Part shown: one piece after another, positions 39,401-51,400 of the stretch
Layout of the letters: every line of letters begins with the position of its first letter
How positions within the stretch are numbered: position 1 is the first letter of the stretch
From: Spirometra erinaceieuropaei
Lineage: Eukaryota; Platyhelminthes; Cestoda; Diphyllobothriidea; Diphyllobothriidae
Assembly (NCBI GenBank): GCA_902702965.1
Contig: CACRXP010000398.1
Location: forward strand, 329,068 to 393,067
DNA length: 64,000 nucleotides
Reading direction: 5' to 3'
Notes under the pieces: generated by a model
The model's database searches: none
What the model was told of the DNA's origin: nothing
The model's input: the letters and a program-made list of their open reading frames with translations, nothing else
Translations under genes and position numbers: made by a program

Positions 39401-42400
39401 TTTACTTCCAGAATTGCTGGCGCGTTTATGCGGTGTTTTAAAAGTCCCCAGATGTTTATCGCCGGAAGAAATTTCAACCTTGATACATAGGGTGAGCAGA
39501 AGTCATGCTCAGGACACAACAAAGTCAGTTTTCTGGGTCTCCGTAGGGCTTCTACCGGAGTGTCATTGACAGTAATTCCATAGACATGTCTTTACATCTC
39601 TCGCCAGCATAGTGGTAAGGTCGCCGACCTTCGGAACTACGACTTGACCACATGCACGAAACAGCTGTTCGTCATCCACGACCCTACGAATTGGCCACAG
39701 ACGCGAGGCAGCAACCAGATGTCAGATCATGAGACTCCAAGACCGCTCTGCCAGAAGACACTAGGCCAACTCTCATCTGTCGGGCCAGCGTAGTTCTTGT
39801 AAGGTGAAATAAGACGGGAGCAACTGATAGTACACTCGAACAATCAAAATAACAGCCGCATCGTCTTGGACGGCGGAGCGCAGTGTGACTTCCGAGCATG
39901 CATTGCCTTCCGGAACTCTGGGATTGTGGACTGCATGATCGACAGCAACGGCAGAAAGATGCCAGGGGTCTGGCATACAAGCGTGGCTTAAGTTTCTCTC
40001 CCCCCCCCAACAAAATTAACGGAATTACAAAGGAGGGAGCGCTTGGGACGCATTAGCTGCCAGTAACACCGCGTCCGCAGCTATAGTCAACAACCGCGGG
40101 GGGTGTTTAAGATGCAAAGATAGATATCTCAAAAACTAGGAAATTTCCACTGGCAGGCTGTGGAAAACGGAGGTACTACGGCCGGAAAACCTGTGTGCTA
40201 TCACAGAGGATCAAACAGGTGATGTCCCGCCTAGTTCGGCGTCTAACCGAGATTCCCCCTGCGACTTGCAGCACCTTTGGGCGACTCCGCAATTTATTTG
40301 CATTTTCCTCGTTACTGGATTCCATTTTAGTAACTGGGAATTGCAACTTTATTCTGATGACGTAGCAATCGGTTTCATGTTATTCTAACGGATGAGGCTG
40401 GGGCTAAATTACTGGTAGTAATATGACTATGCTTAGGTTGAGGCCTAGAGTTAATCTACCCCAAAACCCAAGCCTAACCCGTACACTGATAAATAGTGCT
40501 AATAATTCATAGATGTTTTGACTGATTTTGAATAATTCATTTCGACGCAACTGTGAAAAACTCGGCGCCTCAATGGGATTCGAACCCACTTCAGTAAGGT
40601 GAAGGCTTTAGGGCAGCCAACGCTCTAACCACCTGAGTTACGAGACCCCGCCGGACAACGTTGAGTGTTGGCTGTAATAAAGCCTCCATCTTTCTGTCGT
40701 GGGCTCGAATCCCACCGAGGCGCCGAGTTTTTCACAGTTGGGTCATTATGAATGTTAGTAATCTCATACGGGTTCTAATCCAAACTGTAGATCAAGTCTC
40801 ATCACTAACCCTCTAAATTAATATAATGTAAAACAAGGTGTTACGCTCCTCCGAACAAAATTAGAAGTGTGGGCCGTAACAATTAAAAGAGGTAGTGAAG
40901 AAAAAAGAGCGGGTGTGCTTTTATTACCACGAGCATCAGGCAAGATTCAGACTAGTACAAGGAGAGGGAATACCCAAAAGTAAGGGATTTATACGGTTCG
41001 TAACATTAAGCTGCTGCCTCAGCTATCGGTGGCCGTTGGTGAGGCGGTGCTAGTTTATGCCGGGCAGTCTACAAAGTTAATGAAACCACCCGCCTGAGGC
41101 ATTTTTGGTCCTTATGCCAACTTAACATCGCAAATATAACTGACTGTGCGAGTCTCGGGTTTTTGTTACAAAACCTTAGTTAAGGACAATGACTTTTAAA
41201 AGTGATCGGCCACTCCCGCTCTTTGCAACTTCAGTTTATGTAGGCTTGGGCGATGTTCAGGTATCCGACTCTCCAAAAGTTACTGTGATTTAGTTACAGT
41301 AGGTGGGCCAACTCATGAAATGTCAACCGAAATCCGTTTCCATTTCGAAAAGATTGACTAAGTAGGGTTTTAAAACTAATTATCGTGCAACATAATGCTA
41401 TAATAATTCAGTTACCTCAGGATGCCGACTTCCGAATGAATTTATTTTCGGCTGCATGCAAAAACTATACTCTGTAAAAGATGACCACGTAATTCGCATG
41501 CATTTTTCTCATTGATTTTCGGTGTCCCTAAAAGTCCAATTATATTTCATGGAAAACATGCATAAAAATATTCACTCTTTTGCTCATTCAGTAGGAAATT
41601 ACGCCTTCTTCCAATTTTATACTCGAAGGAAGGGTATAATTCGGTTTTAAAAAACCTTTCCAATTACCGAATAATTTTAAACCCGACGGGCAGTTTTACT
41701 CTCAATACTGTAGAAAATATATTGCTTGTAGTTTGTGAACCTTGAATGCATGTAGTCATTGTTTGCGGAGTATGGTTTTTGGATGCAGCAGAAAGGAAGT
41801 TCATTCGAAAGTCGGCATCCTGAGGTAACTGAATTATTCTAAAATTATTCTGCATGATGATTAGTTTTACAATCCTACTCAAGTAATCTTTTCGAAACGG
41901 AGACGCATTTCGGAATTTCGGTTGACATTTCATGAGTTAGGCCACCTACTGTAAGTATCCAATGAAACATGGGAATAGGAAGCTTCCATAATACACGTGG
42001 CCGTGCGCTTAACTCCATTTTCGTATCATAACTCTAAATTCTTAGTCTCCCTGGAATTCGGCATAAAGCCACCTGTATTTTCATGTCCTACTCAGTAACA
42101 AGACCACAAGCATTTGCTGAAAGCTACCGGACGTATGGATTTGTTCAATCTCTGTGTGGCTGTTCGTCCGAACCTCTTGAATGACCGCTAAATGTCGCCT
42201 TCAGTCCAAACCTACCATTCCTTGGCCGAATCTGGAAGGAGGTGCCGCCCTCGTCGTTGAAAACTGGGACCCAGCGGAAAGCTGCAGGCGCATTCAGGGC
42301 GTTGGTCAGACGAACATAACCTCGAAGTCCGGGTTGGCAGGGATCTGCTAGGCTTGCATCCTTGGCACCCAGGTTGAGGTGTTTCGGGTGGAGACTGAGA

Positions 42401-45400
42401 GTCAAGGGCACGACCTTGGCGCAGAGGACGCAGTTTCCAGCAAGACTGCCATTTAAGTGAATAGCCACGTTACTGAAAAAGAGCCACAAATAGAAGGAAG
42501 CAAATTTGGTCAACCATGTCCTTTGGAAGTGGCGTAGACTGGCGCTGCGAACTATATCACCAACCGTTGGTTGGCTAGCTTGGGGAGTCCCTCGGTTTAT
42601 GTTAGAGGGAATAAAGAATGAAGCGAAGACTGAGTAGTCCATTCTCACAGCACACCAGCGCATGCCTCACTTTAATAATTCTGAATTACTGGCCTAAGAG
42701 TCGTGGCTTGGAATGTTGCCAAATGACGGATAGTCAAGTCATTTTCAGGACTGGGAGTTAACCCGTAATAGCCACTTGTTAATGTGAAACTTACGACACT
42801 CACACACTCTAGATCTGAGTCGTCGTTTCAGAAGCCCCGTACACACAATAGAACCCAGGTCGCGTGTAGTCAGACGTTGTTCCCGCGCTCACCTCCGGTC
42901 GTTATGACTAGTCTCACCAACGGAGCAAGGTGGATAAGGGAGAAGAGAGTGCGATAGATGCTGCGCAAGCGATGCTCATTAAAATGTTGTTCACTCGCAA
43001 GTCACTGGGCAACGTTAGACATCTTCACCTGCGACGGTCAGACTGTTGGGTGTGAAGTGTCAGTGGAAATAGGTTTGTTTACCTGGCAAACATTGAAATG
43101 GTTTATTCCGCGTCTGGGTGTAAACGCGGCGGACAACAAAATCCTCCTGTGATTACACGACCGCGAAATAACCTAGATGAAATAACCCCAGCAACAGAGG
43201 CCTTCCTCCTCTTGCAATCAGACATGACAACTTATTTAAAACCGTATGTAACTGCTGAAATGGTAGCTCTAAGTAGGCGGTTTAACCATCGAAGTATACT
43301 GCCTTCCCAAATGCTCCCAAAAATCCAGACAATTCCAAACGTAAGGGTGTATGGTAGACAATTGAAGGTGGAGGACGAAGACAGCCATACCACTGCCTCG
43401 TTGCGAGACATGGTACGGGCGTTTGTTTTGTCCTGAAATACCGTCGTAGAGCCTCCGTTGACAGAAAAGCAAGTGCCGAGAAGCATAGCCAGCAGCGATC
43501 GTTTATGGCTCATTTTTCATCAACTGAACTTCAGTTCGAACACTGGAGCTTGGTTTGCTACTGAGCTGGACGCCCGGCAATCCGAGTGGCGTACTCACTG
43601 TCAAAAGTTACGAATGCTGGAACTCAAGGTCACGTGAGGTTCGTTTTCACTGTGCTGGTTTAAGACCTAGATTCTCTTGATCTGACAATGGGAAAGAAGT
43701 TGGGGGTAGCAATTTCAGTCTCTTTTTCATTACGGGTACGGCTCCTTGATTGTGCATTCCATAGATCGACCGTAACCGCTTTCCCGATCACTAATATGAG
43801 CTAAGAATTCCCGCATTGCAGCTTTTGTTCACTGGTCTACAAGCAGATCCGATAAAAAGCCGGGCGTGGCTGCCCGCCTAAGCGCGGCTACGGCAGCGCC
43901 CACCACCTGCTCCCTCTCCTACCGTCCGGTCTTCTTGACTATGTCATGAAACGGGGCCCAGGTGGGAAGTAGGAGGAGAGAGTGCGGTAGATGCTGTGCA
44001 AGCCTACCATTACCATAAACTAAACACGGAAGTCGCCGTTCCTGTTCTCATCCGGTTGTGGAGCTCACGGTAAACCATGACTAAATCAGCTTGAGGCTCA
44101 TGCGGTTGTCACCTCTTGCGAGATTTTCGGCATCGTCGAATTTGAATCTTGCGAGGCCGAAATTCTCGCAAGAAGTGACAATCGCGTGAGCCGGAAGCGG
44201 CTTGACTCATGGTTTACTGTCCTCCAATCCATTAACAAGTGCAATGACCTTCCGCTTTCATACTCAGTACTGAGACTTCACCTAGGCGGAGTAATTAGAC
44301 ACAAGGGGAGCGCACAAGTGAACACCTTATCCAACTCCAGGGTCGATGGATCAGCTGGTCGAGCAGTAATCACTCCAACATCCAACGCACGTGATGAAAT
44401 TGTAGCAATTAACGACGCGAATGTCGGCCATCAAACAGTCAGCACACCAGGTGCTACGATCACCGATAAAAGGGGGAACCGTGAATCTTCATAGGTAAGC
44501 GGTATCATGGCGACTGCATCCTAGAAATACTGCAGGCCTTTGTGCACGAACCACCGTATCTGCTTTTTTTCTCTGATGATAGGTTCGAGCGGGAATCCGA
44601 AACTTCAGGCTAATAAAGCTTTTGTCCCAACGATTGTTTCTCCTTCCTCAAGACTGCTTTCTGGGACTCTTCTCTTCGCTTCTATTGGCACTGGGAAATC
44701 CATCGTCACGGCACATCAACGCATTCCTCACTATAATATGTCTGACGCACATGAATCTACGACAATGCCATAAGCATTGTGATTTGATGAGTTGCCAATT
44801 GACGGGATAACTAAGTCCTTTCCAGCACTGAGAGTCAGACTGCCTTTATCGTATTCTCACTTGCGCAATATCCGATCCGCCCTCCCCACTAAAGCCTGGT
44901 AACTGCTGTGGGAACCAGGTCATGTGTGGCACACGTAGACGGGCTGTTTAGTCTTTTCAGTCACTACGAGCACCCCGTTCAGCAGTCCGCATAGCAATGT
45001 ATTGCCATCGGCGCCATGTTGGTAAGGCAGGGGTTGTGGTAGATACGGCGCAAGTCTAACTTACCATAAATCTATAGGACACACGGTGGACATCGAAATG
45101 TCAACAGTTGATGTTTGGTATGTATGAATTCGTATGTTCTCAAACAGTTTAAGATTAGTATGGCCATTGAGACGCGACCATTAAGTGACTTAGTCGTAAG
45201 GTCGCGTAGTTCTCTCCATCTGTCAAAGTTCTCACCCCATCGGATGCCCCTCAGGAAAGACAACCCTCCCGATTTCTTCCCAGTCGATTGACAGCAGAGT
45301 TCCGTAGACTGAAAGTTGACCTTCTCTTACCTCTGGAAGTCTCCGAGCTCGGCCTTTGAGTAGAGGACAGTTAGTGCGGTCGCACTGAAGCCGTCAACTT

Positions 45401-48400
45401 GAGTGCTGAGTGAGGCCGATTTGTCCAATTCCGCGCCCTCCGGCACGAAACGCACCAGCACCGCCCGACCGAGTTGATTATCGATTTTGAACTCCGCCGA
45501 GGCGACAGAGTGCGGACAAATTTGTCGAAAATCAATAATTTTCGGGGCTGTTTGAGGACAAGAGAGGGGGAGAATAACCTGTATTTAAAGTAGATCATAA
45601 CCATTCGTGGGGCATCGATTCCACTCAAGGAAGCATCCAGAAACTTTTTAGAAAGTGATCACGTTTAGTCGTGGATGATCACGTAGGCAAATTAATGTTA
45701 AATTGTCCCACTTACATTCGTATTTTGTGTATTCTAACCGTCGGAAAAGGTCTGCCTTTTAAAAACTTAAAGTCGTGAAAACGACATTTTATTCGCGAGG
45801 CACCTAAAGATATCTGGGGAACCCTATACCTACTCGGTATCATGTTGACTTTCAAAAAACTGTAGGCATCTATTAACCTGAGATTCAGTGCTGACACATC
45901 TTGCAGAACAGAGTGCGAACAAAGACTATGGAGTGTGGGATTGATCCTTTTCATCACCTACTAGCCGTGATCGTCAACTAACCTTGCCCCGACCCCAGGG
46001 TTGTATGACATGTGATTTCAAACCCGGATGGGTTTTCCATTAGGCGATTGCCTGCGAGGGCTCTAGACTGGACCGCAAGACGCTGCAGAATGATCACGCA
46101 CCGTAAATTGATTGGTTTGCATTTTTTTATTTAAATTAAACTAGTTTTCCTGTGCCAATATTTTTAAATACTCCTCGTATGTGCTGATGTAACTTTGTCC
46201 CGATTGCATTGGAACCCTGTCTGTCGAGAAGATGAGGATCTTGATAATTAAGCCAAGCCTCCTGGAACGAGGGCACTTCTTGGGTATAACGTTCGATCTG
46301 TCCTATATTAGTTCAAGTTAAAGATACTCATGCATTTGGGCGATTCTGACAGGTCGGATTTGAGTGAAGCTGGACCCTCCAAAAAGTAAATTAAATGTGC
46401 CCTTATGTACAATTCATTCAGTATTACCGTCAAGCCTGCCCTAAAAATTTTGCTGGGCATCAACTAACTGCGTGAAATAGTTTCTAATGAGTTCGTGGTC
46501 TTTTTCTATGGCTAGGTACATACGTCCCTCTAGATGTAAAATCTCAGTAGGCGATAAACGGATACTGTTATTTAAAAGGAAACATACATATTTTAACCAT
46601 TTGCATTTCCGATGGTGTCAGTGGCTCGGAGACTCCACCGTCCTTCTTAATCTGCATGATCTTTCGTCGTGATTTTACCTAAAATGTCAGTGTGTCGTTT
46701 ATCAGTATAGCGCGACACATTTTTAGGAAATAGTTACATCTTGCAGTTTTGTCTCTAGACATGAGTTGTAAATTTACATGATGATAAGGAAAAAACTGTC
46801 TGTGCAACTCAGCAGGGAAAGACACGCAAAATGAAGTAGCTGCGTGCATTGAAGGATGATTTTCCTTTTAAAAGATGCCTTTTTATCTTTAAAACCACTA
46901 ATCAACCCTAGGTACCTGGACTTTTATATGTACTTGAAGTCCGATTTTCGGAACCAGTTTCATATGTTTATTCTTTCCTCTACGAGTATAGGCGTACACT
47001 AGGAGATGTAATTATTGTCTGTATTTTGAAGTAATAGGTTTGGCCATTGGTATCTAGAGACCGGTAGGTCTTGTGTGATGTTGACGTTATACGGCTTGAG
47101 GGTCACCTACCCCATGGCACCTGCCGTCTAGATCATCAATGCCTTCTATGTAAATGTCGCCGTCGTTTCGGCCGCGTTGTTTTCGGATATAAATACATTA
47201 TCCAGGACAGTCCCAAAGCCTGTCTGGTCTTCCCCGTAGGCTGGGTCTTTAAACAGGTAGTGGCGCAAAGCCGCGCAGGCCGCAGGTATGCCAGCCCAAC
47301 GGTTGTGTGGGTGATCATCTGACAGCCACGACCTTTGCAGCCACCCTGTGGTGCAGTAGCCGCATCGACCCACTGCCTCGAAAAGAACCCAGTCCATGCG
47401 CCTCACCGACTGGGCGATGTGGCCTGTATAGGAAACCTGAAGTACGACTTCTTTATCACCTGTTTGTGTTCGTGCATCCTCGTAGGCATGTTTCAGCTGT
47501 AAAAAGTAGTAGCTGTTCTGGTTTTCCATCATTTACTCCAGTCTAGAGTTCTTATCGTTGGCTTTGTTTCCTTACGGCCCTTAGACGCTTTCCTGCTGGC
47601 GTTGTCCACCAGCACAAGTTCGCTCGTTGGCCTTTAAAGGCCAAATTTTAAGTGCGTGTTTACGCCTGGATAAACAGCTATCATTTCATGATCTTTGAAA
47701 ATAAATTTGTACACCACATATCGAGTAAGTAGTGGTATTTTCAGCGCGAGGTCACCACTACTGACTAGAAAGTTCGTTGACGGCTTGGGAAGCAACTTAA
47801 TTTTGTGTCGGACAAGGTTTGATTCTGCAGCCCCACATGAGTGATGCCCTATGGTTAGCTTACTAAAGCAATATTAGATAGCATACCTATGTTAGTTACT
47901 CGCTGGGTTAGGAAGGGAAAGACAGCGCAAGCAGAACTCAAAGCACGCACAGGAAGGCGAGTGAAGGTGGCATGTAAACACTCCTCCCCCCCCCCCGACA
48001 CAGCCACTCGCTGGAGTAGTAGGATAAGAAGGGCGTAATCAGAACTCCAAGGCCACGGAGGGAACCGCGTGATAATTCACAGTGCATGGCCACCGTACTT
48101 GAACCGACAGAGTTCTATATACTTTGAACAATTCCATTTTCAAAGTCATTTGACCGCTTAGTGGATTAGGATAAATAAAGCGGACGCAAGCAGGGCTCGA
48201 AGCACGCTCAGGGAAGTGCGTGTGTGCTAATACCTGACGTAACCGAGGCTGGCGTATACGCACTCCTCCCGTAGCACAGTCACTCGCTGGATTAAAATTG
48301 TAGGGGCGACGTAAGGGCAGCGTACTCGCATCTAATAAAACTTTTTAAATAAAGCTAACCATGTGGTATCTTTCAGGTGGGGCTGCAGAACCAAATCATG

Positions 48401-51400
48401 CCGTTTGCTGATTCCTACTTTTCCAGCTGTGAGCTGAAACAGTGATATTGATCTTTGCTTATTTCCCAGACCTCCAAATTGCACATAATTGCAAAAAGTA
48501 CCCAACGTCGATAATTTAACTTTGCTTTCGACTTCAGTAGATCTTTTCGGCGCGAGAATTTGCTCCAAAGGCATGTCTGTTTAAAAAGTGGAATTCTTAC
48601 ATTCAGCTTCACTGTCCATGGTCGCGGTCGAGCTGGCTACCTAAGCTAAACCAACGACATCTATCATGTATATATTTGCAGGCTAATCGGTGTTTCTTGA
48701 AATTGCTCGAATGGTTGCGCGGATGTGGCTCAAAGAACGCAGGATGCGACCCAATTTTGTGCAAGTTTGTGCATTAAGAATGGTTCAATATCCAAAGGCG
48801 GGTTCAGTTCCAACTCAGCAAAAAGTAAATGTTTGAGTTTACCGACAAAACTTTGGAAAGTTATCTGCGAAAACCTTCATTTTCCGAAGGCTTACTTGTT
48901 TTGAAGAAGCCCGAGATTCACGGTTTGCCGTCTTGCCAGGTAAGCTATCTGAAACGAACGTAAAAGTGCTTCTAAACAAGAATTCTTAATTCAAAAATAT
49001 ATCAAAAGTTAATCTCCTTAGGACGAAAAATACAGGGGCAAATTCCTTGTAGTGACCACCCCTCCACATTTCAGGTCTTTGAACAATTCGGTCGCTTATC
49101 TCAATCTGAAAATATTCAAAATTCCTCATCAACTCAATTCTCAGAAGTAGACTTAGCAGCAATATGCAGTGTCCCATGATAATGTAAAAATTTTGGTTAC
49201 TAAAACGAATTGAGTAAACACTTAACATGCTGCGAAAAACCTCCAAAATAGGCAACGTATTTGTTAAACAACCAGCCGATCCGGTCACCTTTTCTTGCAA
49301 CATTAAACAGCAGAAGCCGAACAGGGTAGGAAAAACGCCTACCTTTTCCTGTTGGAGGCGGCTTGAGACAAAACTATTTAAATGGTATGCTTTACGCTAC
49401 TGGTCAAGTGACTCAAACTAAAGATTCGGCCAAAACACTGCATTATAGACTTTTGTAAAAGCGGTGGATCAATTTAGACAAGACCAGGGTAACCCTCTCA
49501 CTCAGAGTCTTCATCGACTTGAAACTCGATCCTAAAAGTTACGGACCTGACGATGGACGTCATTGTGCTGGAACGTTAGTGAACCATTCGTAACATTTTT
49601 AATACACATTGTAAAAATCACATAAAAGTTTTTATTTACCGAAAAATCTATGCTGGAAACGGACTGGGTGCGTTAATGCCTTGTGTTTCGCCAGTGTTAA
49701 GTCGAGCATCAGCAGGGTTTCCAAAAACAACTCGGTCTGGGCTGTTGTGGCTCCTACGCTTATTTTTATACTTTTTTCCCATAGACGGCAATATACCTTA
49801 CTCCGAATATGCATGTTACCTGGTGCAGATATATGACTTACAGACTTGGGATGGACCGTTCACTGTCCACAGAAGCGGTTTGAGCATTTGTGGGACAGTC
49901 AGTGGAATGACCCCCTCGTCGGGTTCCGACAGCCATCCCTCCAGTAGACGATCGTGTGCCCGTCTCTGTCGACGAATTGACCTCTGGCGCACGCGTCTAT
50001 CCTGTACTTCTCTGGCCAAATGTAGGCGCTTCAGTTCCTCTGGACTGTACTCGTACTCGAGGTCGGTGTATGTGTAGCGGAGGGCCTGTGTAAACATCGT
50101 CCTGCATTGTTTGTTGAAAGACAAAAAATAGTTGCTCAATTTAATTGGCCAGAAGTTTGCCGGGACGTGGGTGAAGCCACTATGAAACACATTCTGCGAA
50201 GAAGCACGCGGTTGGGCGTGTAACTTGACCCAAATATGATTAAACTCGCGTCGTCCGGCGGGGCCTCGTAGCTCAGGTGGTTAGAGCGTTGGCTGCGCTA
50301 AAGCCTTCCCCTTACTGCGTGGGTTCGAATCCCATCGAGGCGCCGAGTTTATCACTGTTGGGTCAATATGAATTATTCAAAATCTGCCAAAATATCAATG
50401 AATACACCAAAAATCTTAGCTAACTCAAGCATTATCTTAGCCATACCGAGCACGAGTATGTATAACTAATGAACGACTATTCGGCCTTTCTCTACAAGTG
50501 CCGAGATAAGTCGTGATAAAAGATTGATTAATACGAATCGATTGTCTAAATTGTACTTCGATAAGAAAAGCGGTAGACGTTCAACCACAGTCCTTACAGT
50601 CAAAAATACCTTCAAGCCTAATTCTTGGGTTTTAGTGGCCTAGATATGAAAACAAAATAAATACAAAGTGTCCCCTATGTAACTCGTCCGCAGAGCCATT
50701 ATAGAGAATTATGAAGGTCGAAAATCGAGTATTTGCTTTACCTATACGCAATTTGTTTATCGGCTGGTCGTAGACTAGCTGTCCGATCATTTGGGAACGC
50801 GATAAAAGAGTTTCTAAAGACTTTCAACTCCGCTTCGTTGAGATGGGAGCAAAAGTTTGCCAATCGGGTTCGCAGGGTGGATGCGTTGATAACGGCCATT
50901 CTCGGGCAGGTGTTGATGCAGTCAAACTTCACTGTGTCGGTGCATTGACCTGTCTCGTTTGCAACATTCGGTGTTATGCCTGATTCGATGAAAACATAAC
51001 AACTAGAGAGGATTACAACATGTGAACAGCATCAGGAGATAATAATTGTTTTGAGGTGAACGCTAAAGCAATGAGTGGTTTTCCATTTCAAGTCTTCTCT
51101 CAGGAAACCGCCAAGATTCAGTTTTCGCCATCTGAAAACTAAAGAGACCGGATCCTGAGTTATCGCGCACATATGTACAACTACTGCAATTCTACATCCC
51201 ATATGACAGGCAGATTACTTAAACTCCCAAGACCTTATGATCCTTGAATCGCTGTTGAAGTTGACTCAAATGGAATTCAATTCAACTTAATATTTGCAAA
51301 ATATATGATGGTCTCTTCAGGCGACATGACGAGCATAAGTTCTTAGGTTTCACTTAGTTACGCTTGTATTCGTCTACCACCGTGCTGTTACTACATGCCT

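Noticed and set aside
43098..43436. 112-codon plus-strand frame within a CFAP47 intron
   Set aside because: No motif or family resemblance, no good splice sites on the plus strand, and frames of this size are common in the window by chance.
47146..47532. 128-codon minus frame as an independent gene
   Set aside because: No recognised family; tryptophan- and cysteine-rich composition looks like a chance frame. Only a 37-bp part was kept as a speculative exon.
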